Shown: in pieces, positions 51,207-63,409 of the stretch
Numbering within the stretch: position 1 is the first letter of the stretch
Layout: the number at the start of each line of letters is the position of its first letter
Source of the DNA: Xylophilus sp.
Lineage (GTDB): Bacteria > Pseudomonadota > Gammaproteobacteria > Burkholderiales > Burkholderiaceae_C
Assembly: GCA_009914555.1 (NCBI GenBank)
Contig: WNDY01000005.1
Location: 1-64,000, forward strand
DNA length: 64,000 nucleotides
Direction: 5' to 3'
Program-made: the position numbers and the translations under genes
The notes under the pieces: model-generated
Databases searched by the model: none
Told to the model about the DNA's origin: nothing
What the model saw: the letters and a program-made list of their open reading frames with translations, nothing else

Positions 51207-51995
51207 TCAGGAATCCGCCAGCAGGGCCTGCCGCGCGCCGGACGGCTCGAACTCCTCGAGGATGTCGTCCTTGATCGCGGCGAAGTCGGCGCTGCCGCGC
51301 GCACGGGGGCGCGGCAGCTCCACCTTCACGATGCGGCTGATGCGGCCGGGCCGGGGCTGCATCACCACGACGCGGTCGCCGAGGTAGATGGCTTCCTCCA
51401 CATCGTGCGTCACGAGGATGGCCGTGATGCCCTCGGCCAGGCAGATGCGCTGCAGCTCGCGCTGCAGCCGGCTGCGCGTGAGCGCGTCGAGGGCGCCGAA
51501 CGGCTCGTCGAGCAGCAGCACCTTCGGCCGGTTGACGAGCGCGCGCGCGATGGCCACGCGCTGCGACATGCCGCCCGAGAGCTGGTGCGGGTATGCCTTC
51601 TCGAAGCCCTGCAGCCCCACCAGCGCGATGTGCTCCTGCACGCTGCGGCGCTTGTCCTGCGGCGTGCCGGGCGCGTTCAGCAGGCCGGTGGCGATGTTCT
51701 GCTCGACGGTCTGCCACGGAAAGAGCCGGTGCTCCTGGAACACGATGCCACGGTCCAGGCTCGTGCCTTCGACCGGCTGCCCGCCGACGCGGATCTCGCC
51801 CGCGTAGTCGCCCTCCAGCCCGACGACGAGGCGCAGCAGCGTCGATTTGCCGCAGCCGCTGGCGCCCACGATGCTCACGAATTCGCCCGCGGCCACCGAG
51901 AGCGTGATGTCCTGCAGCACCTGCAGGGGCGTGCCCTTGACGTCGTACTGCTTGGAGAGGTGCCGGATCGCGACCGGGCTGCCGTGCTGGGCCAT
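51207..51995 (-). CDS. ABC transporter ATP-binding protein (SsuB/TauB type)
   Basis: A 262-residue ABC ATPase of the nitrate/sulfonate/taurine group. Walker A is GASGCGKST near residue 43, the Q-loop FQEHRLFPWQTV is typical of SsuB/TauB, the signature LSGGMSQR, Walker B VLLLDEPFGALDALTR, the switch His LVTHDVEEA. One ATPase serves two permease genes directly upstream, so a heterodimeric permease pair is likely. The binding protein is not in this operon but across the intergenic region at 57.0 kb. Confidence 0.9.
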   Translation of the reverse strand: MAQHGSPVAIRHLSKQYDVKGTPLQVLQDITLSVAAGEFVSIVGASGCGKSTLLRLVVGLEGDYAGEIRVGGQPVEGTSLDRGIVFQEHRLFPWQTVEQNIATGLLNAPGTPQDKRRSVQEHIALVGLQGFEKAYPHQLSGGMSQRVAIARALVNRPKVLLLDEPFGALDALTRSRLQRELQRICLAEGITAILVTHDVEEAIYLGDRVVVMQPRPGRISRIVKVELPRPRARGSADFAAIKDDILEEFEPSGARQALLADS

Positions 51996-52021
51996 GCGGG
52001 GGATTTCCTTCGGTGGGGTGT

Positions 52022-52831
52022 TCAGTATTTCGCTGTGGATGTGCCGCGCCAGCGCAGGGCCCGGCGTTCGAGCCAGCCTGCCGCAAGGTTGAGCGCGAAG
52101 CCGACCAGGCCGACGACAGCCACGCCAAGGAGGACTTGGTCCATGAGGAAGTGCTCTCGCCCGTCGACCAGCAGCGTGCCGATGCCGGCGCCCGAGGTGA
52201 GCAGGTATTCGGCGCCGAGCGTTGCCAGCCAGGCATAGAGCAGCGCGAGGTAGATCCCGGTGAAGATCGAGGGCAGGGCGGACGGCAGCACGACCTGCCG
52301 CAGCAGCTGCGCGCGGCTGAACTTCAGCACACGCGCGACTTCCACGAGCTCGCGCGGCACGCTGCGGATGCCCTCGAACGTGTTGAGCATGACCGGGAAG
52401 AACGCAGCCAGCGAGAGGAATGCGATCTTCGCCGTGTCGCCCAGGCCGAACCAGACCGAGATGAGCGGGATCCAGGCGAGGATCGACACCTGCTTGATTG
52501 TGTGCAGCGTGGGGCCGATCATCTTCTCCAGCAGCCCCGACAGCCCCAGTGCCGTGCCCACCAACGCGCCGGCCAGCGAGCCGGCGGCGAAACCGGCGAG
52601 GAAGCGGCTCCAGCTCGCGCCGAGCGACTGCCACAGGGTGCCGCTGTCGGAGAGGTGCACGGCGGTGGACCAGACCTTGCCGATCGGCACGAGCAGCTCC
52701 GAGCGGGTCCAGCCGAAGTGGTAGGCAGCCCACCACAGGCCCAGCAGGGCCGCCGGCAGAGCGAGCCCGCGCAGCACGCTGCGCGCGGAAAGCGCCGGCG
52801 TGCTGCGCGGTGCGGAGGATACCTGCGCCAT
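52022..52831 (-). CDS. ABC transporter permease 2 (SsuC/TauC type)
   Basis: A 269-residue inner-membrane permease with six helices of the SsuC/TauC family. The coupling loop is LVEVARVLKFSRAQLLRQVVLPSALPSIFTG. It starts 4 bases after the stop of the first permease gene and ends 26 bases before the ATPase start. It is clearly related to the first permease but not identical, so the pair is an old duplication and not a recent copy. Confidence 0.88.
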   Translation of the reverse strand: MAQVSSAPRSTPALSARSVLRGLALPAALLGLWWAAYHFGWTRSELLVPIGKVWSTAVHLSDSGTLWQSLGASWSRFLAGFAAGSLAGALVGTALGLSGLLEKMIGPTLHTIKQVSILAWIPLISVWFGLGDTAKIAFLSLAAFFPVMLNTFEGIRSVPRELVEVARVLKFSRAQLLRQVVLPSALPSIFTGIYLALLYAWLATLGAEYLLTSGAGIGTLLVDGREHFLMDQVLLGVAVVGLVGFALNLAAGWLERRALRWRGTSTAKY

Positions 52832-52835
52832 GGTG

Positions 52836-53702
52836 TTACTGGAAGGACGCGCGCCGCCAGTGCAGCAGGCGGCGTTCGATCACGGCCAGCACCTTGTCGA
52901 GCGCGAAGCCGATCGCGCCGACCACGACCACGGCCGCGAGCACCACGTCGAGCTGGTAGAGCTGGCGGCCGTAGACGATCAGGAAACCCAGGCCCTCCGA
53001 GGAAGCCAGCAGCTCCACGCCGACCAGCGCCAGCCAGGCGTGCGTGAGCCCGTAGCGGATGCCGTTCCACAGCGGGGGGAACGCGGCCGGCAGGATCACC
53101 CGCCACACGAGCTGCGTGCGGCTGAAGCGGAATACGCGCGCCACCTCGACCCAGGACGTCGGCACGTTGCGCAGCGCGCCGTAGGTGCTCAGCGCGATGG
53201 GCACCAGCGTGGCCTTGGAGATCAGGATGATCTTGAGCGCCTCGCCGATGCCCACCAGCATCATCAGGATCGGCAGCCAGCCCAGCGACGGCACCTGCGC
53301 GACCACCTTGAAGGTGGGAAAGAGATAGTCTTTGGCCAGGGGCGACAGGCCCATGAGGATGCCGAGCGCGCTGCCCAGTGTCGTGCCGATGACGAATCCC
53401 AGCGCCATGCGCTGCAGGCTGATCTGTGTGTGCTCCCGCAGCTCGCCCGAGGCAAACAGTTCGCCGAACGTCTGAGCCACCGTCAGCGGCGAAGGCAGGA
53501 TCTGTGGCGGCAGCCAGCCGAACTGGGAGGCCAACTGCCACAGCAACAACACGGTCAGCGGGAACGGCCAAGCCAGCGCGGCGCCGCTCGCTTGCGTACG
53601 CCAGCCGAACGCCCGGTTGACGGCACGCTGCCAGCGCGGCAGTGCAGGGACTGTTTCCTTCGAGATCGGCAGGGCCGTTTCAGCGAACGAAGGCGGCGCC
53701 AT
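52836..53702 (-). CDS. ABC transporter permease 1 (SsuC/TauC type)
   Basis: A 288-residue permease with a 60-residue cytoplasmic N-terminal extension before the first helix (FPLTVLLLWQLASQFGWLPPQILPSP). The coupling loop is WVEVARVFRFSRTQLVWRVILPAAFPPLWNG. It is the first gene of the operon permease 1, permease 2, ATPase, 2OG-oxygenase. A sigma-54-like site lies about 190 bases upstream in the 516-base spacer shared with the divergent TonB receptor. Confidence 0.88.
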   Translation of the reverse strand: MAPPSFAETALPISKETVPALPRWQRAVNRAFGWRTQASGAALAWPFPLTVLLLWQLASQFGWLPPQILPSPLTVAQTFGELFASGELREHTQISLQRMALGFVIGTTLGSALGILMGLSPLAKDYLFPTFKVVAQVPSLGWLPILMMLVGIGEALKIILISKATLVPIALSTYGALRNVPTSWVEVARVFRFSRTQLVWRVILPAAFPPLWNGIRYGLTHAWLALVGVELLASSEGLGFLIVYGRQLYQLDVVLAAVVVVGAIGFALDKVLAVIERRLLHWRRASFQ

Positions 53703-53891
53703 TCAATAGTCCTTCCAGCAGGGCATGCACAGGCTTCTCATTACTTAATCTATGAACATCAGTCGGAAAATGAATTAGACCCTGTGCATTTTCGGCCTCA
53801 TCGAAGCGCCAGCGCGTTCGGCCGGTGCGAGAGCATCCTTTTTGCGTAAGTCGTGTGAACTTCAACTCTGCCAAGGCTTGGAAGCAAGTCC

Positions 53892-53906
53892 GCAGGATTC
53901 ATGCCA
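53892..53906 (-). promoter_or_regulatory. Candidate sigma-54 promoter of the ABC operon
   Basis: On the minus strand TGGCAT-N5-CTGC (53906-53892) with correct GG/GC spacing of 10. The -24 part is good; the -12 part has one mismatch (C for T). About 190 bases before the first permease. Confidence 0.5.
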
Positions 53907-54159
53907 GAAAGAAGGACGGGCGTGGCACCGCCAAGCCTAGGACAAATGAATGCTTGCGGAAAAAACGTTGCCTGTTTGCCAGCAAGGCAGCTATGGTGTC
54001 TTGTTGTCCAGCCAGCAGTCATTGGCTGCGACAAGGCAACGCGTCATTGTGCAAAACCTGTCGAGCAGCGACGGATGAAAAGCCATACGCCCGTTGCCCG
54101 CGCACATTTGCCGTGACGGCCCGGGCGATGTCGCACGGCGTTTTACCGACGGCCATTAT

Positions 54160-54175
54160 CGGCATGCTATTTGCT
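54160..54175 (+). promoter_or_regulatory. Sigma-54 promoter of the TonB receptor operon
   Basis: CGGCAT-N5-TTGCT (54160-54175) with GG and GC 10 bases apart; the -12 part is perfect. It lies 44 bases before the receptor ATG at 54219. Confidence 0.65.
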
Positions 54176-54218
54176 CCAGGTCAAAGCCATCTTTTAAAAT
54201 CCTGGGAGCGACAGTCAA

Positions 54219-57013
54219 ATGCATGCGAATCGTTCAGACGTCCTGTACGCCCTTCCACAATCTGCGCGCCGCCGCGGCCCACAGGCGCGTATGCTGCCTT
54301 CGGCCGCGGCTGCCATGTCGCTTCTTCTCTATGGCAGCGCCGTGTCCGCGCAGCAGCCGGAGAGCCCGGAAAAAGTCATTTCCGATCTGCGTGAGGAAAA
54401 CCGTCGTCTGCGTGAGGAACTGAAGCGCAGCCATGCGGGCGCCACGCAAGAGCCAAGTCAGCCCGTGGCAACTGCGCAGTCGGCCGTTCCTGTCGCGCAG
54501 CAGGAATCGACCCCTCAAACCCTCGATACGGTGGTCATCCGCTCAAAGCCGCTGCTTGCCGAGACCAAGGATGTGCCGCAATCCATTTCTGTCGTTTCAG
54601 GCGCGGAACTGGACCAGCTTCAAGCCAACGACGTCACGACAATCGTGAAGCGTGTGGGCAACCTCTCCTGGAATCAAGGCAACCAGCAAACCAGCAGCCT
54701 TTCGATCCGTGGCCTTGCAAAGCAATCAAGCCAGGTAGGGGCGCAGGACCCAAGCGTTGGCTCGGTCGTCGACGGCGTGCCCTATGCGTTGAACAGCCTG
54801 ATCAACAGTTATTACTTCGCCGATATTGCCTCGGTTGAGGTCGCGCGTGGGCCACAAGGAACAAAGGGCGGCAAGAATGCAGTCCTTGGCACGTTGAGCA
54901 TCAATACAAACCGTCCTTCCTTCACACCGACCGCCGATTACTCACTGGTTCTGGGCCAGAGGGACCGGATTACCGGAACGGCGGTGCTGGGGGGCTCGGT
55001 GATCGATGATCTTCTTGCTTGGCGGGGCAGCTTTGTCGTTGACCACGGGGCCGGCTACTTTCACACGCCCTACTCCGACGTGACCTACTCGGATATCAAT
55101 CGTATTGCGGGCAGGGCACAGTTTCTTTTGACGCCCACGGCCGATTTTGACGCCCGGCTATCTTTGAATTTCACTCCCAAGCTGGAGGAGCACACAAACT
55201 GGAGCGTTTACACCCCCACGCCGACGGTGTACTCCAACGGCACCGCCAATACGCTCGGCACCGACGCATCCACGCGTCTGGCTCGGCGCTGGTTCAAGCA
55301 AAACACGAGCTTTACTTACCAAGATGACTATCTCTATGGCGGGCGCGACGGGCATACTGTTTCTGCCGACCCCGCTCGCGGTTTGACCACGGAAACCAAG
55401 GGGGCTTCAGCCGAGTTGAACTGGAGGCGAGATGGGTACACGCTGACATCCATCACGGCTTGGCAAAACTACTATTTCAATGCGATCAATGACGAATATA
55501 CGCCGTTCGACATCAACCCCAATTCTGGCGGTTCCTATGCGAGATACCACCAACTCAGCGAAGAAATTCGCCTGAGCGCAAAGTCGGGGTCTGTGGATTG
55601 GCAAACAGGTCTCTACCTGCTGAATGTGCGCAACGACTATCATCAGAGCCGGAAGACCTATGGCAGCGATGCCGGCGCATGGTATGCAAGTACCGCGCAG
55701 TATAACCGGCTTGACGCCACGGCCGAGGGGCAATCATTGATGCGAGCTTCCCTTGACGGATTGTCGGTGAGCAACAACAGGACGCTCATCAAGCACCATA
55801 GTTATGCTGTCTATGGTCAGGCCGACTGGCGTGCCACCGAGCAACTGACGGTGACTGCGGGGGCACGGCTGACATGGGAGAAGAGGACTGCTACCGGTAA
55901 TACGTCGTATATTTCAAACAACGGCAGTGCCGGGGAACTTAACGCTGCTGCCGTTGGTGGATTTGATTCCGACTCGGCAGGCTTGCTGACAACGGCGAAT
56001 ACGCTTGCACAATTGCAGATCGCAGACTCTGTTGCCTCCCGGTTCTTCAACGTCTCGCCGACCAGCGTAGCCGGGCAGGCCTACAGTTCTCTTACCGCCG
56101 CACAGAAACAACAGGTCGCGGATGCAAAAACGATCCGTGCGTCGCAACTTGGGGTACTGTACTCCAACGTTGATGCCGAGCCATTCAAAAAGATTCAGCC
56201 TGGTTTTGTCCTGAGTCCGTCCTTCAAGGTCAATGATGATCTGACCACCTATGTTTCGTGGCAGTATGGTGAAAAGCAGGTATTTCAAAAGTCGTCAATG
56301 GTGTCTCAGACCTGACTAAGGCGGAAAAAACAAATGCGTTTGAACTGGGGCTGAAGTCTTCGTTGTTGGATAACACTCTCCTTTTCAATGCCGATATTTA
56401 TCTTGTGAATATAAATAATTATATTCAGGCGGTGCAGGTGCACGATGCCTATACGACGAATTTGAATAACAATGGACAACTGTACTATACCTCCACCTAT
56501 GGCAACGTCCCCAAGGTTCAATCCAAGGGGTTGGAAATCGATGGAATTTACCGTGGTCTTCCACGCACCACACTGAGGTTTGCTGGCGCCTACACGGACG
56601 CTAGGTACAAGTCTTTCCCCAATTCGGCGCAGCCGGCTGAAAATGGTTACACAGGTGCGTCGCCATACCGCGATCTGTCGGGAAGGACTTTGCCGGGCGC
56701 GTCCAAGTTCACGTTCAATATCGGCGGCGACTGGTTTACTCCCGTATGGGGTGATAAGGTATTTCACGTGAGCTTCAATACAGCTTACAACAGCAAATAC
56801 AATTCGGATAATACACTCTCCGAGTATGGCTGAATCAAGGGCTCGAGCACCACCGACCTCTCGTTCGGCTTGGGCCGCGCGGACAAGAAATATGACGTGA
56901 GCCTGCTCATCAAAAACCTGTTCAACGATAAGACACCGCTGTCAAAGACCTGGAACAGTTACCTGCCCCCGGCTCCGCGCTGGGTCGGCATTCTGCTCAC
57001 GGGCAAGCTGTGA
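54219..57013 (+). pseudogene. TonB-dependent receptor of low GC, frameshift and opal codon
   Basis: An outer-membrane TonB receptor of about 930 residues. A signal peptide (SLLLYGSAVSAQQ) is followed by a short coiled coil (VISDLREENRRLREELKRS, residues 52-70), the plug (TLDTVVIRSKPLLAETKDVPQSISVVSG, RGPQGTKGGKNAVLGTLSINT) and the barrel. Near 56276 one base is missing, so the frame ends at 56315; the continuation (SKVVNGVSDLTKAEKTNAFELG) is in another frame. There a TGA at 56831-56833 replaces the expected Trp in EYGWIKG, before the final strands ending ILLTGKL. Codon use and GC are far lower than the neighbours, so the gene was probably acquired horizontally. It heads the operon with the sulfonate-type binding protein. 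Confidence 0.85.
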
Positions 57014-57024
57014 GGGAGGCGGGC

Positions 57025-58134
57025 ATGGCAACAACGAGCATTCAGCGCAGGAGTGTCGTGCTGGCCGGCTTGGATGCGGGGTTCGGTGTGCTGTCCGCGA
57101 GTCGGGCGCACGCGGCCCCCACGGAGGCTCCACCCCAGGCCATCCGGTTCGCGATCTCCTTGGCGGGCGTCGGCAACCCTCCGCGCGTCGGCTCGGGCAC
57201 GCTCGACGTCGTGCAGGCGCATCGCTACATCGAGAAGGAGTTCGAGGCGCAAGGCACGAAGGTCGAATGGGTCTTCAGCAAGGGGGCCGGTCCGGCGACC
57301 AACGAGGCGCTGACGACCGGCCAGGTCGACTTCGGCACCCAGGGCGCGCTGCCAGCGTTGCTGGGCCGCGCGGGCGGGCTGGATACGCGCGCGCTCATCG
57401 TGTCGGAGGCGCGCACCAACAGCTACGTGGGCGTGCGGCCCGACTCGCCGATCCGGTCGGTGGCGGACCTGCGCGGCAGGCGCATCGCCGTGCACAAGGG
57501 TACGGCCGGCCACCTCTCTGGCCTGCGCATCCTGCGGGAATACGGCATCGGCGAGAAGGACGTCAGGCTGCTCAATCTCGACACCGGCTCGGCCGTGGCG
57601 GCCTTCCTCTCGGGCGACCTCGACGCGATCTTCGGCGGCGTCAACCTCCTGCGCCTGCGCAACAAGAAGCTGCTGCGGATCATTTTCGACACACGCAAAA
57701 CGCCGGTAGCGACCGCGCCCGGCATCGTGCTCGTGCGCTCCGCCTTCGCCGCGCAGTACCCGCAAACGACGCGGCGGGTCGTGAAGGCTTACGTCAAGGC
57801 TGCCCGCTGGGCCAGCGACGATGCGAACCGCGAAGCCGTCTTCCGGCTCTGGGCCGAGTTCGGCAGCACGACGGTCGAGGACTACCGCGAGGAGTACGAG
57901 GGCGTGCCGCTGCGCGACCAGCTGAGCCCGGTAGCGGACCCGTTCGTGCTGGCCCGCCTGCGCGACTCGGCCGAAGACAGCTACCGGCTGCGGCTGGTCC
58001 GCCGCAAGGTGGACACCGACTCCTGGCCCGACAGGGAACTGCTGGCCTCAGTGCTCCAGGAACTGAAGCTGGCCGACTACTGGCCGACCTTCGACGCCGC
58101 CGGCAAGCTGCTGACCCCGGGGCGGGAGGCATGA
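57025..58134 (+). CDS. SsuA-type aliphatic-sulfonate-binding protein
   Basis: A 369-residue periplasmic binding protein of the SsuA/NMT1 family. The signal region is unusual: a twin-Arg-like IQRRSVVLAGLDAG then SRAHA-AP. Domain features: VEWVFSKGAGPATNEALTTGQVDFGTQGALPAL and GRRIAVHKGTAGHLSGLRILREYGIGEKDVRLLNLDTG, both hallmarks of SsuA-like proteins. It starts 12 bases after the TonB receptor, so receptor and binding protein form one path across the envelope; the two-permease ABC operon lies divergently. High GC again, unlike the receptor. Confidence 0.85.
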   Translation: MATTSIQRRSVVLAGLDAGFGVLSASRAHAAPTEAPPQAIRFAISLAGVGNPPRVGSGTLDVVQAHRYIEKEFEAQGTKVEWVFSKGAGPATNEALTTGQVDFGTQGALPALLGRAGGLDTRALIVSEARTNSYVGVRPDSPIRSVADLRGRRIAVHKGTAGHLSGLRILREYGIGEKDVRLLNLDTGSAVAAFLSGDLDAIFGGVNLLRLRNKKLLRIIFDTRKTPVATAPGIVLVRSAFAAQYPQTTRRVVKAYVKAARWASDDANREAVFRLWAEFGSTTVEDYREEYEGVPLRDQLSPVADPFVLARLRDSAEDSYRLRLVRRKVDTDSWPDRELLASVLQELKLADYWPTFDAAGKLLTPGREA

Positions 58135-58636
58135 GTGGCGGTGAGGTCATCGTTCTCAACGGCCCGGCCGGCGTGGGTACGACGACGGTCGCAAGCCGCA
58201 TCGCCGTGCGCCGCCCGGGCACGGTGAACATCGCGGGGGACCTGCTCCGGGGCTTCCTGCCCGGGGATGCGCGGGGCCACCTCGGTGCCGGCCCCACCTA
58301 CCGCGCGGGCGCGGCACTGGCGCAGGCGTACCTGGACATGGGCGCGCCGAGGGTGCTGTTCGACTACGTGTTCAACGATGCGGGCGCGATCGGCGTATTT
58401 CGCCGCGGGCTGCGGCCCGGCACGCCGGTGCACGTCTGTACCCTCTGGGCGCCGCTGGAGGTCGTGCAGCGGCGCGAGCGCACCCGCGAAGGCCGTGAGC
58501 CGCTCGGCGAGCGCGTGACGCACACCTGGGCGGCGCTGGACCGCAACCGCCACGCGCTGGGCACCGTCATTCACAACACCGGGGCGCCGGACGATGCTGC
58601 GGCCGAGATACTCCGCAGCATCGCAGCCGGCGGCCC

Positions 58637-58640
<4 letters not shown>
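58131..58640 (+). CDS. P-loop kinase-like protein with altered Walker A
   Basis: A 169-residue P-loop protein resembling small kinases (shikimate/gluconate/chloramphenicol phosphotransferase type). The loop reads NGPAGVGTTTVASRI: where Walker A normally has Gly-Lys-Thr, Thr stands in place of the Lys. RRERTREGREPLGERVTHTW has the lid-like Arg-rich stretch. Loss of the Lys usually abolishes ATP hydrolysis, so it may be inactive or bind nucleotide differently. Its ATG overlaps the stop of the binding-protein gene (ATGA), and its TAA overlaps the convergent stop of the sfnR-like gene by three bases. Confidence 0.65.
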
Positions 58641-59728
<1,088 letters not shown>

Positions 59729-59794
59729 GCGGGATGCAGCGTGCCGTGTCGCAGAGCGGAGAAGATTCTGAGTATGTTGGTGAACGAACAAAAA

Positions 59795-59810
59795 GCAGTG
59801 TTCACGCCAG
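59795..59810 (-). promoter_or_regulatory. Possible sigma-54 promoter of the sfnR-like gene
   Basis: On the minus strand TGGCGT-N5-CTGC with correct spacing of 10, about 55 bases before the predicted transcription-to-start region of the gene at 59728. It overlaps a GTGAAC...GTTCAC inverted repeat (59780-59805). Weaker than the other sites. Confidence 0.35.
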
Positions 59811-59991
59811 ATTGTCGGTCTGGAAACACTTTGTCGCCCACCTCTGCCAACATGCCGCGTTCAGGCCGCATTCATACGGATCGGAGGGCCCGCTGCAGCG
59901 GTGCACGGTCTGCTGCGGTGTCGCGCAACGCACAGTCTGCCGTCCGCGGTGCTGGCTTCGGCACCGCGCATTGCTGGCTGCGCCACAGCGG

Positions 59992-60538
59992 TCAGTGCGC
60001 CGGTACGTCGGGCCGCGGGTCGCCGACGAAGCCGCCGCGGTTGGGCATGCGCAGCTCGCGCAGCACGGCCGCATCGACCGTGGCCGTCTCCGGCAGCAGA
60101 CCGTTGAGATGGAGCACGTAGCCGCTGACGGCATAGATCTCGTCGGCCGAGAGCGACTGGGGCGCCGTCAGCGGCATGGCGCGGCGGATGTAGTCGAACA
60201 GCGTGGTGGCCATAGGGCCAGTAGCTGCCCACGGTGCGCACCGGCTTGCTCGTGGCCAGGGTGCCGAAGCCGCCGGCGAGCCGGTCGCCGGTGCCGCCTT
60301 CGCCGCGCGCGCCGTGGCAGGCCGCGCACTGCGCCTCGTACACCGCACGGCCGGCCGCCACGGTGCCGCTGCCCGCGGGGAGGTTGCGGCCGTCGGGTGC
60401 GACATCAATGTTCCAGGGGGCGATCTGCGCAGGCGAGGCCGGAGCGCCGAGGCCGAAGCGGCCCTGGGCATGGAGGCCGGCGGCCATGCAGCCGGCCGCG
60501 AGCGCCAGCAGGGCGGCGCGTGCGTCAGAGCCGCGCAT
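59992..60538 (-). pseudogene. SoxD-like cytochrome c with a frameshift
   Basis: A periplasmic monohaem cytochrome c, partner of the SoxC-like enzyme. After a signal peptide, PWNIDVAPDGRNLPAGSGTVAAGRAVYEAQCAACHG shows the CxxCH haem site (CAACH). Near 60212, after VGSYWPY, one extra G moves the frame; the continuation (ATTLFDYIRRAMPLTAPQSLSADEIYAVSGYVLHLNG, with the axial Met in RAMPL) is in another frame to the stop at 59992. In the unshifted frame the axial Met is lost. The ATG at 60538 overlaps the end of soxC by 14 bases. One base in a GG run, so an error is possible. Confidence 0.75.
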
Positions 60539-61771
60539 GGCGCACCTCGCCGCTGGCCAGGATGCGCCACGGCGTGATCGCGTTGTTGTGGTAGCCCGAC
60601 TGGCTGCCGCGCGCGGCGAGCAGGGCTTCGAGCGTGGGCTGCACGTAGCCGGTCTCGTCGGTCGCGCGGCTCGGAATGACGGTGCTTTCGCCGTCCCAGC
60701 GCCAGGGCAGGCGAAAGCGTGTGAGGGCGCGCGTGAGCACCGGCTCCTGCAGCGCAGCCTCCTGCCAGCTGTGGCCGTCGTCGACCGAGACCTCGACGCG
60801 GGCAACCTTGCCGCGGCCGCTCCAGGCGATGCCGGTGATCTCGTGGAAGCCGCGCTGCGCGAGCCGCTGGCCGCCCGAAGGTGCGGTGATGATGGACTTG
60901 GCCTCCATCACGAAGGTGAACTGCCGCGCCGTGCCGTCGGGCATCAGGTCGGTGTACTTCGACGTCTCCTCGCGCGACTGTGCGGGTTCGCGCACCACGT
61001 GCAGCCGGCGCAGCCACTTGATGCTCATGTTGCCCTCGTAGCCCGGCAGCAGCAGCCGCAGCGGATAGCCCTGCTCGGGCCGCAGCCGCTCGCCGTTCTG
61101 GCTGTAGACCAGCAGCGCGTCGTCGAGGCACGTGGCCAGCGGCACGCTGCGGTTCATCGCCGCGCCGTCGGCGCCTTCGGCCACGACCCAGGCCGCGCCG
61201 TCGCGCAGGCCGGCCGCCTGGAGCACGGTGGCCAGCGGCACGCCGGTCCATTCGGCGCAGCTCACGAGCCCGTTGGCGATCGCGGCGGTTTCGCCGTGGA
61301 CGTTGAAGCCCGGGTTGCCCGAGCATTCGAGGAAGTGGATGCGCGAGACCGAGGGAAAGCGCCGCAGCTCGGCCAGGGTGAACAGCAGCGGGCGCTCCAC
61401 GAGGCCGTGCACCAGCAGCCGGTGCTGCGCCGGGTCGATGGCCGGGATGCCGGCATGGTGGCGCTCGTAGAACAGGCCGTTGGGCGTGATGATGCCGTCG
61501 AGGTCCTGGATCGGCGTGCGGGTGGAGGCCGAGAAATATTGCTGCAGCCCGGGCCGGTTGTGGCGCACGACGCCAGCCTCGAACGGCGAAGGCTGGCCGT
61601 AGGGATGGGCGCCCGTGGGTGCGCCCGGCTCCCGGGTCCATGCAGGTACGGGTAGCGGGCTGTCGCTGGTTGCGGCAGGGGCGCCCTGTGCCGCAGCAGC
61701 ACCGGCTGCCGCGCCCGCGCCCACGATGCCGCGCCGCAGGAAGTCGCACCGGCTGCCCGGCCGGGGCTGCG

Positions 61772-61775
<4 letters not shown>
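60525..61775 (-). CDS. soxC: SoxC-type sulfite/sulfane dehydrogenase, molybdenum subunit
   Basis: A 416-residue periplasmic molybdopterin oxidoreductase of the SoxC/SorA family, which oxidises sulfite or Sox-bound sulfane sulfur. A twin-arginine signal (CDFLRRGIVGAGAAAG) is followed by the Moco domain with the molybdenum-binding Cys in HFLECSGNPGFNVHGE, and GNMSIKWLRRLHVV and the C-terminal Mo-co dimerisation domain (ARVEVSVDDGHSW). The ATG at 61775 overlaps the stop of the sfnR-like gene 2 (ATGA). No soxAXYZB genes are near, so the enzyme probably deals with sulfite freed from sulfonates. Confidence 0.88.
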
Positions 61776-63031
<1,256 letters not shown>

Positions 63032-63333
63032 GTGGGCGGAGCTTTCTTCGTGTGGAAGGGCGTGCAGGTTCGATCTTGCGCCATGGGGCCGCGCCCGTGA
63101 ACAAAGGCTTCCACATAAGGACAGAAGCTTCCCCGGGGGACGCCGGGCGCGGCCGGCCGGCCGCTGTCCGGGTTCAACCAGCTGGTGCGGGCGGCTGTTG
63201 GTTTGCCGCATGCCCGCTGGCCCGCAGGCGCCAACTTGCGCAGCGGATAAGAAACGAAGCTTTCCGGATATGCGCCGTCTGCCGGGGCGCGACCGCGGAA
63301 GCGTGCGTGCGGGCGGGCGCCGGAGCGGGGCGG

Positions 63334-63349
63334 TGGCACATCGCTTGCT
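63334..63349 (+). promoter_or_regulatory. Sigma-54 promoter of the binding-lipoprotein gene
   Basis: TGGCAC-N5-TTGCT (63334-63349), a perfect match to the -24/-12 consensus with GG and GC exactly 10 bases apart. It ends 61 bases before the ATG at 63410. Confidence 0.85.
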
Positions 63350-63409
63350 GCGGGCGCCTGGTCCGACCCACCCCGCGACCCACGCGATCCCGACAACATC
63401 AGCAGCAAC

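Larger units (their letters stand above)
53703..54218. other. 516-base divergent intergenic region, low GC
   Basis: No gene found. Composition is clearly less GC-rich than the average of the window, like the TonB receptor that follows. It contains the two outward-facing sigma-54-like sites listed separately; binding sites for their activator would be expected in between. Confidence 0.6.

Noticed and set aside
53825-54394. A 189-codon plus-strand ORF before the TonB receptor
   Set aside because: Its product is unlike any family, rich in Cys/Arg, and it overlaps the receptor start and the sigma-54 site.
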